This document shows, piece after piece, positions 34,459 to 45,300 of a stretch of 64,000 nucleotides of DNA. A program made the translations under genes and the position numbers. Source of the stretch: Deltaproteobacteria bacterium (GTDB lineage: Bacteria; Myxococcota_A; Polyangia; Haliangiales; Haliangiaceae); assembly GCA_020630875.1 (NCBI GenBank), contig JAHDIH010000003.1, positions 396,071 to 460,070 on the forward strand, given 5' to 3'. Within the stretch, counting starts at the first letter, position 1, and each line of letters opens with the position of its first letter. The notes beneath the pieces are model-generated. The model had not been told where the DNA came from and searched no databases. It worked only from the letters and a program-made list of their open reading frames with translations.

Positions 34459-35361
34459 TTATGCACGCGCCATTGTGATGCGTTCGCATGCCACAGAAAT
34501 GGAACCTTCTTTGGCACCTTGCGACCCAGCGCTTGACTTACCTTTATCAATCTTTGTGATTGTGTAGTTCATTAGCGTGAAGTCGTAGAGTGCGCTGCCG
34601 TCGTGGTTACAGTACGTGATGGTAATGTTTCCAAGCGGACGCTGCGCTTGACGCATCGACTGGTTGTACAGCTCGTTGAGGGCCTTGTTAACTTCAGTCG
34701 TCATGTTCAAAGTGAAATCCATGTCGCTGTACTCCACCATGGAGTTCATGTGGAGACGCGGAATCGGGCTGGCACCGGTATAAGACTCGCTGATCGTGGT
34801 CTTGATGGAAAGCTCACCAGTTTTCTTAATTTCACGAGCGATAGCGTCTGGAAGTCCAGTAACGCGGAACATGTTGTTCATTGGACGCCGGATAGCTTCT
34901 GGTTCAGGAACCGACACTACTTGGTTGGTTCCATCTGCAGGCTCAAGCCACTCAGCTGATGCGTTGAACGTAACTTTTACGTGCTCTTTTCCAGAGGCAT
35001 CAAGACCGCTCACTTTAGCTTCTGAAATCAGAAGGTTCATGAACGTCTCTTCTGCAATTGACTTCATTTCAAAGTCAGTCGTGATAAGAGAAGCGTTAGT
35101 TTGAATTGCGGTACCAGAAAGAGATTGATCAATGACCCGCTCAAGCAAAGGGAACGCGTCAGCCAATGTCATCGACAGTCCACTGAGCTCGACTTTGGGT
35201 AAGTTCGTAGAGGCTGTCTTTACAGCAAAACGTGAACTACCGAATTTTTGTTCGATTTTTTCCTGAGCAATGCTTACCTGCGGGGCATCCATGCATAGGC
35301 ACGTGAAGCCGTCGATGGTGAAAGCAAAGTTCTCTTGATTTAACATTTTTGGGTTAGCCAT
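34459..35361 (-). CDS. Duplicated tail tube-like protein
   Basis: The 300-residue protein reads as two gp19-like tube domains in tandem. The first half has FAFTIDGFTCLCMDAPQVSI and VSGLDASGKEHVKVTFNASAEW, and the second has NMFRVTGLPDAIAREIKKTG and YDFTLMNYTITKIDKGK. Normal tube proteins are about 150-170 residues and form hexamers; a double-domain subunit could form a trimer with the same pseudo-sixfold ring, as gp27-type hubs do. AAGGAG lies seven bases before the ATG. It is the last gene of a separate unit with the short sheath and tail terminator. A tube-initiator or cap-proximal ring is the likeliest role. Confidence 0.7.
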   Translation of the reverse strand: MANPKMLNQENFAFTIDGFTCLCMDAPQVSIAQEKIEQKFGSSRFAVKTASTNLPKVELSGLSMTLADAFPLLERVIDQSLSGTAIQTNASLITTDFEMKSIAEETFMNLLISEAKVSGLDASGKEHVKVTFNASAEWLEPADGTNQVVSVPEPEAIRRPMNNMFRVTGLPDAIAREIKKTGELSIKTTISESYTGASPIPRLHMNSMVEYSDMDFTLNMTTEVNKALNELYNQSMRQAQRPLGNITITYCNHDGSALYDFTLMNYTITKIDKGKSSAGSQGAKEGSISVACERITMARA

Positions 35362-35400
35362 TATTTATCTCCTTTGGGTTGATACGGTAATCCTACGCGT

Positions 35401-35422
35401 GGGGGAAGATTCATCTCCCCCC
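35401..35422 (-). promoter_or_regulatory. mRNA hairpin between sheath and tube-like genes
   Basis: On the minus strand GGGGGGAGA, loop, TCTTCCCCC forms a strong stem with one G-U pair; on the plus strand the same position is an A-C mismatch, so it is a minus-strand RNA element. No T run follows, so it is more likely a stabiliser or partial attenuator setting the sheath to tube ratio. Confidence 0.5.
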
Positions 35423-35443
35423 GGCGAAGAAAAAATATCAATA

Positions 35444-36661
35444 TTATTCCTCTACACCACCACCGGAAGCCATCTGACCAATCCGGAAGATTACGAATTC
35501 CGCGGGTTTAACTGGTGCCAGACCAATTTCGACCACCAGCTGGCCAGCATCGACCACTTCGGAAGGATTCGTCTCCTCATCGCACTTCACGTAGAACGCT
35601 TGCTCTGGTTGAGTGCCCATCAGAGCTCCTGAACGCCATAGTTGGGTGAGGAACGACGTAATGGTTCGCTGTACCCGTTTCCAAAGACGCTGGTCATTGG
35701 GCTCGAATACAACCCATTGCGTCGCTTGTTCAATCGAAGACTCCACCATAATGAATAGTCTACGAACGTTGATGTACTTCCAAGACGCATCGCTGGATAG
35801 CGTACGAGCTCCCCAGATACGGATTCCGCCGCTCATGTTGCGGATGCAGTTAACGCCTTTGGGGTTGAGAAGATCTTGCTCTCCTTTGGAAATATTGTAT
35901 TTCAATCCAAGAGCGCCACGAATCATCTCGTTGGCGGGAGCTTTGTGAACGCCGCGCTCACTGTCGACTCGCGAATAAACTCCGGCGATGTGACCCGATG
36001 GTGGAACGAACACGTTTCCTTTGTCTGGGTCGTACACTTGAATCCAAGGGAAGTAGAATGCACCGTACTTCGAATCACGTGGTTTTGGAATGCGATCCAC
36101 TCCGCCAGAGATGGTCTCTGCAGAATCTAGAATGGCGAAGCGATCTTTGCGTGTTTCGCAGTGGGAAAGAATCGCATCTTGTACCGCCGGCGACGTTTGC
36201 CCTGGCGCGCAAAGAATCGAAATCTCATCTACTTCGTCGAAACACTTGATGCCACTACGATTGCCGGGTCCGCCATCGCGACCGATAAAGCGAGAGTCTG
36301 AATCAGAAGAAACAGGTGCCGCAGCTTTTGCTTCTTTAGTCTCTTTCTCTTTTTTCTCATCTTTGGCGCTGGCTTTAGTCGTAGTCGTCGACTTGGAGGC
36401 GCAGTTCACAATGAAGCAACGAGAGCCGCCGTTGTTGAAAAATCCATACACCGCGTGAGCGAGATGAGGCGAACAGTCTTTAAAATCGCCAAAGTTTTTT
36501 ACAAAAGTCGACCAGTTTGTAATTAATACCGGTTCGTTGAGTGGGCCTTTCTTTGATTCTCCGAGAAAGCCAACGGTGTTGGTTCCTACGGCTTCGATCG
36601 GCTTTTGACCTCGATCAACTTCTTCTACATAAACCCCTGGTGATAAGTAACTTGATGCCAT
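35444..36661 (-). CDS. Contractile tail sheath protein, short form
   Basis: The 405-residue protein has the sheath core: SSYLSPGVYVEEVDRGQKPI, GFLGESKKGPLNEPVLITNW, AVYGFFNNGGSRCFIVNCAS, and the C-terminal SGGIRIWGARTLSSDASWKY and FYVKCDEETNPSEVVDAGQL. A short Lys/Ala/Ser linker near residues 92-120 replaces the inserted domain of the long sheath. AAGGA with a long A tract precedes the ATG. It resembles Afp2/3-type sheaths. Two sheath types in separate units suggest different positions along the particle. Confidence 0.95.
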   Translation of the reverse strand: MASSYLSPGVYVEEVDRGQKPIEAVGTNTVGFLGESKKGPLNEPVLITNWSTFVKNFGDFKDCSPHLAHAVYGFFNNGGSRCFIVNCASKSTTTTKASAKDEKKEKETKEAKAAAPVSSDSDSRFIGRDGGPGNRSGIKCFDEVDEISILCAPGQTSPAVQDAILSHCETRKDRFAILDSAETISGGVDRIPKPRDSKYGAFYFPWIQVYDPDKGNVFVPPSGHIAGVYSRVDSERGVHKAPANEMIRGALGLKYNISKGEQDLLNPKGVNCIRNMSGGIRIWGARTLSSDASWKYINVRRLFIMVESSIEQATQWVVFEPNDQRLWKRVQRTITSFLTQLWRSGALMGTQPEQAFYVKCDEETNPSEVVDAGQLVVEIGLAPVKPAEFVIFRIGQMASGGGVEE

Positions 36662-36714
36662 TTTTTTTTCCTTCTTTATTCCCCGTTTTAAATAAGCCGC
36701 TGAGCGACTACGAA

Positions 36715-37431
36715 TTATCGATTTCCTAAGAGTAGATCTTTTCTAGAAAAGGTGTCTACAGGACCTTCCTCTAATTGTTCAGGATTATTCAAATCCCTGT
36801 ATTGAATTGAGTGTTTCTTCACGCGAGTGGCTAGCGGTGTAAGTGCCTGCGGCACAAGTGGCACCACCGTGAACAATTGAATTCCCGGACGTAGTGGTTG
36901 TTGAAGATTGCCCCAAAACCGAGCCAACGTTCCTTCATCTAATCTCGCGCTCATTTGCAAAGGCAACGAGAAGTCCTCGTCAAACGAATCTCCCTTGAGC
37001 CTATCGTTTGGTATCGCTCGATTTTCCATTACCGTACGAATCACAAGTCCAAGCAGCAAATGTTCATCTTCTGGAGTCTGCGCCCAAGTCGACACTAAGT
37101 AGTCAAGACGCAAAAACCGACGCCTTGCCCTAATAAACTCTTTTTCACTTCCGTCGTCTTGAGCCACGGAAACAACTTCGTTGGAAATGTTACCGGCGAT
37201 TCCATGAACGTCGGTTGAAATTTGATACAGATAAACGGAGACTGCGGGAAGCTTGCCATCGATAGCGTCTGGCTTTGGTGCCTCTTCCACGACGTGCACC
37301 CGCTTGTAGCCCGCATCTTTGAACTCCGCCTGCAACAGACGTGTAATGGTGTCCGTTGTCTCTTTAATGATATGATGCTGCGGCGTCCCCACGACCAGAC
37401 AAGTGTACCTAGCTTGCAGCCTCGTCGGCAA
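36715..37431 (-). CDS. DUF4255 tail terminator/cap protein (Afp16/Pvc16 type)
   Basis: The 238-residue protein matches DUF4255: ITRLLQAEFKDAGYKRVHVV, PAVSVYLYQISTDVHG, RRRFLRLDYLVSTWAQTPED and EHLLLGLVIRTVMENRAIPN. Afp16-like proteins cap the tube and end its growth. It heads the right-hand unit. The start is a TTG at 37431 because no ATG or GTG lies upstream in frame before the conserved part; this makes it uncertain by a few codons. There is no obvious ribosome binding site, and TAATTT about 14 bases upstream may be a -10. Confidence 0.9.
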   Translation of the reverse strand: MPTRLQARYTCLVVGTPQHHIIKETTDTITRLLQAEFKDAGYKRVHVVEEAPKPDAIDGKLPAVSVYLYQISTDVHGIAGNISNEVVSVAQDDGSEKEFIRARRRFLRLDYLVSTWAQTPEDEHLLLGLVIRTVMENRAIPNDRLKGDSFDEDFSLPLQMSARLDEGTLARFWGNLQQPLRPGIQLFTVVPLVPQALTPLATRVKKHSIQYRDLNNPEQLEEGPVDTFSRKDLLLGNR

Positions 37432-37511
37432 TGACCGATGGCAGAAATTAGGTGCCTTCTAAGTTAAAGGCGGCCTTCCCTACGTTCACCTACGTCGGAA
37501 CGTTTGAGCTG

Positions 37512-37838
37512 CTAGTTCTCATCGTCTTCTTCATCGCAGCTAGCTGGTGGCACCAGCTCGTTGCCATTGCATTGGGCTGTCGGAAGCTCGTCTTGGCATT
37601 GTTGCCAATCTTGCATGTCATCTGCGCAAAACGCGGACAAAAATCCTTTGCACTCCGCGACAGATGAAAACTCCAAAATGTCCAACATAAACGGAGTGCC
37701 GCATTCACCTGCTTTTTCACAAATCGCGTTTGCCGCCGAAGCACACGTAGCAGGGCCGCCACTTTCTCCGCCTCCGTCGTTGTCGCTACCGCAAGCAACC
37801 AAGAAAACCACCCACATCCCCACTACGACGTTTTTCAT
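37512..37838 (-). CDS. Small Cys-rich lipoprotein
   Basis: The 108-residue protein starts MKNVVVGMWVVFLVAC, with the lipobox Cys at residue 16, then a Gly/Ser/Asp linker. A domain with about eight Cys (CASAANAICEKAGEC, ECKGFLSAFC, CQDELPTAQC) probably forms disulfides outside the cytoplasm. I know similar short Cys-rich lipoproteins from myxobacterial genomes but cannot name a function. It is upstream of the tail terminator gene in the same direction, 80 bases away. Possibly unrelated to the injection system. Confidence 0.72.
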   Translation of the reverse strand: MKNVVVGMWVVFLVACGSDNDGGGESGGPATCASAANAICEKAGECGTPFMLDILEFSSVAECKGFLSAFCADDMQDWQQCQDELPTAQCNGNELVPPASCDEEDDEN

Positions 37839-37894
37839 GCCTAACTCTACTACAGTCCGCAGTTTTTCCCCTCTTTTTGATAGGTCTAATTGCG

Positions 37895-37909
37895 ATAGTT
37901 AACTATAGT
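37895..37909 (+). promoter_or_regulatory. Palindrome overlapping a -10-like element before the FHA-sigma54 gene
   Basis: ATAGTTAACTAT at 37895-37906 is a perfect 12-base palindrome that runs into TATAGT at 37904-37909. That hexamer ends six bases before ATG 37916, so the message would be leaderless. A -35 is not clear. The palindrome may be an operator, for example for autoregulation. Confidence 0.4.
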
Positions 37910-37915
37910 CGACTG

Positions 37916-39235
37916 ATGGACGACACCATGACATGGGGCGACGACGCCCCTTCGGACAAAACGGTAAAGAGTACCTTCCTGGTGCACCTACTTTGTTGCG
38001 AAGACTTGCACTTGCCGAGCCGCAGAGTTCATCTGGGCAAGGCGCAAACAGTCGAAATAGGCCGCGGAACTGCCGCCTCACTCGAGCGGGTTCACCACGC
38101 AGACCTAGCAATTCAGTGGCGGCACCAAGATGCTAGAATGAGTCACAACCATGCACAAATGACGGTGCGCAACGGGCAATGGAAACTCAAAGATTTAGGA
38201 TCCAAAAACGGTACCTGGGTGAACCACGAGGTCGTTGACGAAGTCGCACTGCATGACGGAGATGTCATCGAAATTGGCGCGTCGTTTTTTCTGTTCCGCG
38301 ACCAGTTCGAATGTCCCATCGCCCATACACAAGACGTAAAGGAAGAAGCGTCCTGTCGTTCTCTGAATCCTCGGCTTGCCGGACTACTCGAAAGTGCTAC
38401 CCGAGTCGCGGATTCCAACCTGCCCATGATACTTTCTGGCAGTACGGGAACCGGCAAGGAAGTTTGGGCCCAACAGTTTCACACCGCTTCTGGGCGAAAA
38501 GGTCAATGGGTCCCATTGAACTGCGGGGCGATTCCGGAAAACCTCTTGGAATCTCAGCTGTTTGGGCACGTCAAAGGCGCTTTCTCTGGAGCGGTAGCTG
38601 ATAAGCCCGGAATGGTAGATCAAGCAAACGGAGGCACTCTTTTTCTTGACGAAATAGGAGACCTGCCTCTTTCTGCGCAGGTAAAACTGTTGCGGCTGTT
38701 GCAAGAAAATGAGTGCCAACCCGTCGGTGCTCGTCAGCCTCATCAAGTAGACGTACGAATCATTGCGGCCTCGCACAAAAACTTGAACAAGTTGGTAGCA
38801 GAAGGCTTGTTCCGTGAGGATTTATTGGCTCGACTTTCGGGTTTTGCGGTGACGCTTCCGGATTTCGCCCAACGCAAGGAAGACTTCGGAATGCTCTTTC
38901 GAGCTGCGGTCGAGAACAGCTTTGAGGCATCACCGGCTGTCACCAGAGAGGCCATGCGGCTGTTGCTGGTTCAGTCTTGGCCTCAAAACATCCGACAATT
39001 AGTTCAAACCGTGCATGGTGCAGCGGCGCTGTCCCGCGGCACCGCCATTACCGTTAAGACTCTGGCGGAGCTTGGTTTGCAGGGGAACCTGGACAAAAAA
39101 CAAAAGCTTCTAGACCTTTTGCAGTTACATGATGGCAACGTTTCTGCCGTAGCAAGAGTCATGGGGAAAGCACGCGTACAGGTACGTAGGTGGTGTGAAA
39201 GCTACGACATCGATATCGATTCGTTCCGAAAATAA
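37916..39235 (+). CDS. FHA-sigma54 activator
   Basis: The 439-residue protein has an N-terminal FHA domain (about 20-130; VEIGRGT, MSHNHAQM, GSKNGTWVN), a sigma54 interaction AAA+ domain (about 145-370; ILSGSTGTGKE Walker A, HVKGAFSGA loop, GGTLFLDEIGDLP Walker B) and a short C-terminal helix-turn-helix (VSAVARVMGKARVQVRRW). The GAFTGA loop reads GAFSGA, still competent for sigma54 contact. It should activate a sigma54 promoter when a phosphothreonine ligand binds. It is divergent from the eCIS genes and just upstream of the giant protein gene; I could not find a convincing -24/-12 element for either. Confidence 0.92.
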   Translation: MDDTMTWGDDAPSDKTVKSTFLVHLLCCEDLHLPSRRVHLGKAQTVEIGRGTAASLERVHHADLAIQWRHQDARMSHNHAQMTVRNGQWKLKDLGSKNGTWVNHEVVDEVALHDGDVIEIGASFFLFRDQFECPIAHTQDVKEEASCRSLNPRLAGLLESATRVADSNLPMILSGSTGTGKEVWAQQFHTASGRKGQWVPLNCGAIPENLLESQLFGHVKGAFSGAVADKPGMVDQANGGTLFLDEIGDLPLSAQVKLLRLLQENECQPVGARQPHQVDVRIIAASHKNLNKLVAEGLFREDLLARLSGFAVTLPDFAQRKEDFGMLFRAAVENSFEASPAVTREAMRLLLVQSWPQNIRQLVQTVHGAAALSRGTAITVKTLAELGLQGNLDKKQKLLDLLQLHDGNVSAVARVMGKARVQVRRWCESYDIDIDSFRK

Positions 39236-39311
39236 CAATTCGTACGACTACGGAGTACATTGCGCACTGATACTTTTGCTCAAAAAATGAACAAAAATCA
39301 ACTTACCTACA

Positions 39312-39341
39312 TTCCATTAGTGACTAATGCTCACCTATAAT
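39312..39341 (+). promoter_or_regulatory. Promoter with palindromic operator before the giant gene
   Basis: TATAAT (39336-39341) ends seven bases before GTG 39349. TTCCAT at 39312-39317 is a poor -35 at 18 bases. Between them CATTAGT-G-ACTAATG (39315-39329) is a perfect 15-base palindrome, suiting a repressor that blocks RNA polymerase. There is no ribosome binding site, so the message is probably leaderless. Confidence 0.55.
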
Positions 39342-39348
39342 ATTCGAT

Positions 39349-42300
39349 GTGGGATTCGTCCGAAATACGACAGTACCGTTGGTGGTATGGCTTGCTGCAT
39401 GCAGTGGAGTCGAAAAAGCAGAGAATTTTTCAACAGTGGAGCAACGCGTCGGTTGTGACGGTACGTATGACGTCGCAGGACCGTTCAATATCATAGAAGG
39501 TGGTTCCGCGGTCTATGAAATAGTTCAAATTGAACCTCCCAGCACGTTTCCCTGTACCGTTTCAGTCTCTTGCAGCAGCAACTTAGGATGTCCTAGCGAC
39601 GTAACCGTAAGCAGTTCAGGAAATACCACAGTATCTTTCAACGTAACAGCCAACAACAACACAGCGGGGCAAACAGCAGATATAACTGCTACCAGCGGCA
39701 ATACTTTGGGTCTCAATATTATCTGTGCAGACAATGATTCCGATGGCGTCTGCAACAGTAACGACAATTGCCCAAACATCTTTAACACGAACCAAAACAA
39801 CTACGACGGCGACAGCCAAGGCGACGCTTGCGATAATGACATTGATGGGGACGGCGTAAGTAACGGAGGCGACAGTGACGACTTCGATCCCAATGTCTGC
39901 TCTGACACCGAACATGGTTTTACCGGCGATGGCTGCGACGATTGCAGCAGCGGAACTTTTAACCCTAACAACGATGGGCCAGACCTAGATGGCGATGGGG
40001 TGTGCGATTGCACGGGGGGAGGCAATGTAACATCGACAGGAGATGGCGCAGCGGCAGAGGGAGCGTGGACAGAGGTTGAACTTGGAGTAACCGGCGGAGG
40101 ACTTTGTGATATCCATTGGACTGCTTCCATCAGCGGAGGGACGCTCGGGGTAGACTACACCACCAACATGCCAAGTTCTGGTAAAAACTCGTTTCCTTAT
40201 TCTAGAGTTGTCAATGTGCAGGAAACGGTCCCTGATGCTCCGATTATCATTAACGCAGTCGTTACCTTAGTCAACGGTGGTTCAGCTTCAGCTAACTTTT
40301 CGATCACCCTAGGTGCGGACTGCGACGAAGATGGCGACAACGCCATGAACTTCATCCCCGGATGCACCTGTCCCACACAAGGTTGTTCCATTTGGCAAGA
40401 CTCGGATGATACCAATCCGAACGTTTGTATCGATACTGATAGCGACACTTGTGATGACTGCTCGGTTGCTGGCGTTTGGGCCCCGGCGAATGACGGCCCC
40501 GACAACGACTCGGATGGCCAATGCGATATAGGGGATAACGACGATGACAACGACGGAGTGGACGATAGCAAAGATGCTTCGGTATTCGATCCTGACGTTT
40601 GTCGTGATCAAGATGGTGACGGCTGCGATGATTGCGCGGTGGGAACCGACGATCTCGGACCACTCGCCGATAACAATCCAGCAGATGACGGACCAGATTT
40701 AGATGGCGATGGCATTTGCGATTGCACCTCTGGAAGTATGGTAGTCACGAAACCTTCCATCGATATAACCGAACACGGTGAAACACGGCAGTTTGAGATT
40801 GCGGGTGGAGGAAGTTGCGACATGCATTGGAGGGTTACCTACGGTGGTGCCGCAACAAGTGCGGACTACAGCGCGAGCGTTCCCCACGCCTCTACCGGTA
40901 AAAATAATCAGACGTTTTCATTCTCTGGGATAGACGATACATTGCCTGAAGGTGATGAAACCTATACGATAACCGTTACAGCCACGGCGGGTTGGACCGG
41001 TACACTAGACCACAGTGGTGTCGTCATCGACGATTGCGATGAAGATGGGGATACCGTAGATCATGGTCTGGCACCGTGCACTGGCACTGACGACGACGAT
41101 ACCAACCCCAACGATTGCACCGACAGTGATGGCGACGGTTGCGACGACTGCTCTGTGGCTGGTAATCCGCAACCCAACAACGACGGCACCGATACGGACA
41201 GTACCGGTCCTTGTTTGGGAACCCCGCCCGATGGCATTTGCGACTTAGGCGACCCCGACGATGATAACGACGGCTGTCCGGACGTTAGCGACGACAACCC
41301 CCTCACCTGTTCTCCCGACACGGACGGCGACGGAATCGCCGACGATTGCGACCCGGACAAAGATAACGATGGGGTGGCCAATGGATCCGACTTGGATGAA
41401 CTCAATCCTAACGTGTGCCAAGATTCAGACGGCGACACGTGCGATGATTGTACCATCGGCACCGACGGCTTTGGTCCCAACTCTGATGTCACGCCTGCCA
41501 ACGATCAAGCACCTTCCGCCACCAGTGATGGTGATTACGACGACGACGGCATTTGCGATGATGGCGACCCCGACGATGACAACGACACGGTGCTCGACGG
41601 CGCCGACACGGAAATTCATAACGAGTTTATCTGTCAGGATTCTGACGGCGACGACTCACCGGGTCTGAATTGCGACGATTGCTCGGTAGAGGGCGTCCCC
41701 AATCCATCCAATGATGGAGCCGACAACGACGCGGATGGTATTTGCGACGGCATTGATGTCGACGATGACAACGATGGGGTCGACGATGTCTCCGATAGTG
41801 CACCGTTTGATGCTACTATTTGTCAGGACTTGGATGGCGATGGTCCAACCTGCGACGACTGCTCCGTACAGCGCAACCCACCAAGCACCACCAACGATGG
41901 CGATGACTTCCCTGACTCAGATGGAATTTGCAACGATTTTGACGATGACGACGACAATGATGGTTGTCTTGACGTCAACGACCCGGCGCCAACGACTTTC
42001 TCGCCAGATACCGATGGCGACGGCCAAGGGAACGATTGCGATACAGATGACGACAACGACGGTATTGCCGATGGTTCAGACGTGGCGCCGCTTGATCCAA
42101 TGCAGTGTACCGACTCAGATGGCGACAGTTGCGACGATTGCGCTATCGGTGTTGATGGTTTTGGTACTTCTTCCGACAACACGCCTGGAAACGACGGTAC
42201 CGACACCGACGGCGATGGGCTGTGCGACACAGGCGATCCAGACGACGACAACGACACGGTCGCCGATGGTTCCGACGTCGCTCCACTGGACAATACTCGC

Positions 42301-45300
42301 TGCCAAGACCTTGACGCAGATACGTGCGACGACTGCTCCGTAGCATTACCGCCAAACACAGGTAACGATGGACCTGACTTTGACAACGACGGCATTTGTG
42401 ACGAAGGAGACAACGACGACGACAACGATGGCGCTCCCGATACGGAAGACACGGCACCGTTCAACCCGAACATTTGTAACGATACCGATGGCGACAGCTG
42501 CGATGATTGCACCAACGGCATGGACGACCCGGCGGATGATGGAGCGGATTGCGATAGTGATGGACTATGCGATGCCGGCGATCCAGACGACGACAACGAC
42601 AACGCCCTAGATGCCAACGACTCCGACGATTGCAACGTCAACGTGTGCTCCGACAACGATGGCGACACTTGCGACGACTGCAGCAACGGAAGTTTCGATC
42701 CCAACAACGACGGCGCCGACTTTGAAAGCGATGGCCTGTGCGATGCCGGCGATCCCGACGATGATAACGACGGCGTAGACGACGGTCCGGATACGGACCC
42801 GTTCAATCAACAAATCTGTTTGGATACCGACTCCGATACTTGCGATGATTGCTCGGTAGTTAACAGCCCGCCCAATGCCGCCAACGACGGTCCCGACAAC
42901 GACTCCGACGGTGACTGCGACGCAGGAGATCCCGATGACGACAACGACGGGTGCCCTGACGTTAACGACAGTGCGCCGTTTACCACCTCACAAGACACCG
43001 ATGGCGACGGAGAAGGAAACGATTGCGACGTCGACGACGATAACGATGGAATCCTTGATGGTGCCGACCCAGCACCACTCAACCCCAACATTTGCGGCGA
43101 TTCCGATGGCGACACCTGCGACGATTGCGCCATTGGCGTAGATGGTTTTGGAACGGCAGCAGATAACACGCCTGGAAACGACGGCGCCGACTTTGACAGT
43201 GACGGACAATGCGACGCAGGCGACACCGATGACGACAATGACGGAGTAGATGATGGCGCCGACACCGACCCTCTCAATCCAAACGTCTGCCAAGATCTAG
43301 ACAGCGATACGTGCGACGATTGCTCCGTGCAAAATGCACCACCATCCACTTCGAACGATGGTGCCGATCTTGATGGCGATGGACTTTGCGACGCGGGCGA
43401 CCCAGACGATGACAACGATGGCGCGCTAGACGGCGACGACACCGATGATACCAATCCAAATATTTGTAACGACTCCGACGGCGATACTTGCGACGACTGT
43501 ACCCTTGGTAGTGACGACCCCGCCAACGACGGCGTTGACTTTGATGGTGATGGTCTGTGCGATGCGGGAGACCCAGATGATGATAACGATGGTTCTCTAG
43601 ATCCCGACGATACCGATGACAACAATCCTAACATTTGTAACGATTCGGATTCGGATACCTGCGACGACTGCGTATTAGGCGGCGGAGACCAACCTTCCAA
43701 CGACGGTCCCGACGCGGATAACGATGGACTCTGCGATGCGGGAGACCCGGACGACGATAACGACACCGTCATAGACGCAAGCGATGACGATCCGAACAAT
43801 CCTAACGTCTGCCAAGACTTAGATGGTGACAACTGCGACGACTGCAGCCAAACGGGTGGTCCTCCCAACACTGCCAACGACGGAGCTGATAACGACAACG
43901 ATGGCCAATGCGACACTGGAGATCCTGACGATGACAACGATGGGTGTTTAGATGGCAACGATGTAGCACCTTTTACAGCCTCGGCAGATACCGATTCCGA
44001 CGGTAAAGGCAACGACTGCGATGTCGATGACGATAACGATGGTGTTGCCGACGGTGCCGACAACAGTCCTCTGACTCCGAACTCTTGTGAAGACTCCGAT
44101 TCCGACACATGCGACGACTGCATCATCGGGGTGGATGGCTTTGGAGCCGCCGCCGATAATACGCCTGCCAACGACGGTACCGATACCGATACCGATGGCC
44201 AGTGCGATGCGGGCGACAACGATGACGACAACGATGGCGTCGATGATGCAAGCGACGACTTCCCGCTGGACCCGACACGTTGTGGCGACCAAGACGGCGA
44301 CACCTGCGACGATTGCACCAATGGTCCAGGACGACAAGTAGCCAATGATGGACCCGACTTTGACGGAGATGGCCTTTGCGATGCCGGCGATCCTGACGAC
44401 GACGACGATGGTTCTCCCGACCCTGAGGACACTGACGACAACAATCCCAACGTCTGCAACGACTCCGATGGAGACACATGCGACGACTGTGCGTTAGGAA
44501 CTGGCGACCAGCCTGCCAACGACGGTCCCGACTTTGACGGCGATGGCCAGTGCGATGCCGGCGATCCCGACGACGATAACGATGGAGCTGCCGACGCCAA
44601 CGACACCGATGACAACAACCCTAACGTTTGTTCCGACAACGACTCTGACTTGTGCGACGACTGCTCTAGCGGCACCTTTGCACCAAGTAATGACGGAACA
44701 GATTCTGATGGCGACGGACTTTGCGACGCCGGCGATCCCGACGATGACAACGACACCGTACTCGACGGCGTGGATCTGGATCCGAATAATCCTAACGTTT
44801 GCCAAGACTCAGACAGCGACACCTGCGACGACTGCAGCCAAACCGGGGGACCACCGTCGACTACGAATGACGGCCCCGACAACGACTCCGACGGCGAATG
44901 CGACGTTGGCGACTTAGACGATGACAACGACGGCTGCCTCGATACCAATGACTCGCAACCATACAATCCGTCAGCGGATACCGATGGTGATGGTGAAGGT
45001 AACGATTGCGATGTCGATGATGACAACGACGGCGTTATCGATGGCTCTGATAACAGCCCACTGTCTCCAAGTTCGTGCACCGACTCGGATTCGGACACGT
45101 GCGACGACTGTGTGATTGGTACCGATGGTTTTGGCGCAGCAGCCGACAACACTCCGGCCAATGACGGTACGGACACCGACACTGATGGACAGTGCGATGC
45201 GGGTGACAACGACGATGACAACGATGGCGTAGATGACAATCAAGACGATTTCCCTCTCGATCCGACACGCTGCGGTGACCAAGACGGTGATACCTGCGAC

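Noticed and set aside
37548-37565. TGGCAC ... TTGCC resembling a sigma54 promoter
   Set aside because: The gap between the two blocks is seven bases instead of five, and it lies inside the small lipoprotein gene.
42807-45239. Long minus-strand frame (810 residues, Ser/Pro-rich) and many similar ones within the giant gene
   Set aside because: They are the mirror of Asp/Gly-rich codons (GAC, GAT, GGC) of the plus-strand repeat gene, with no start signals of their own.
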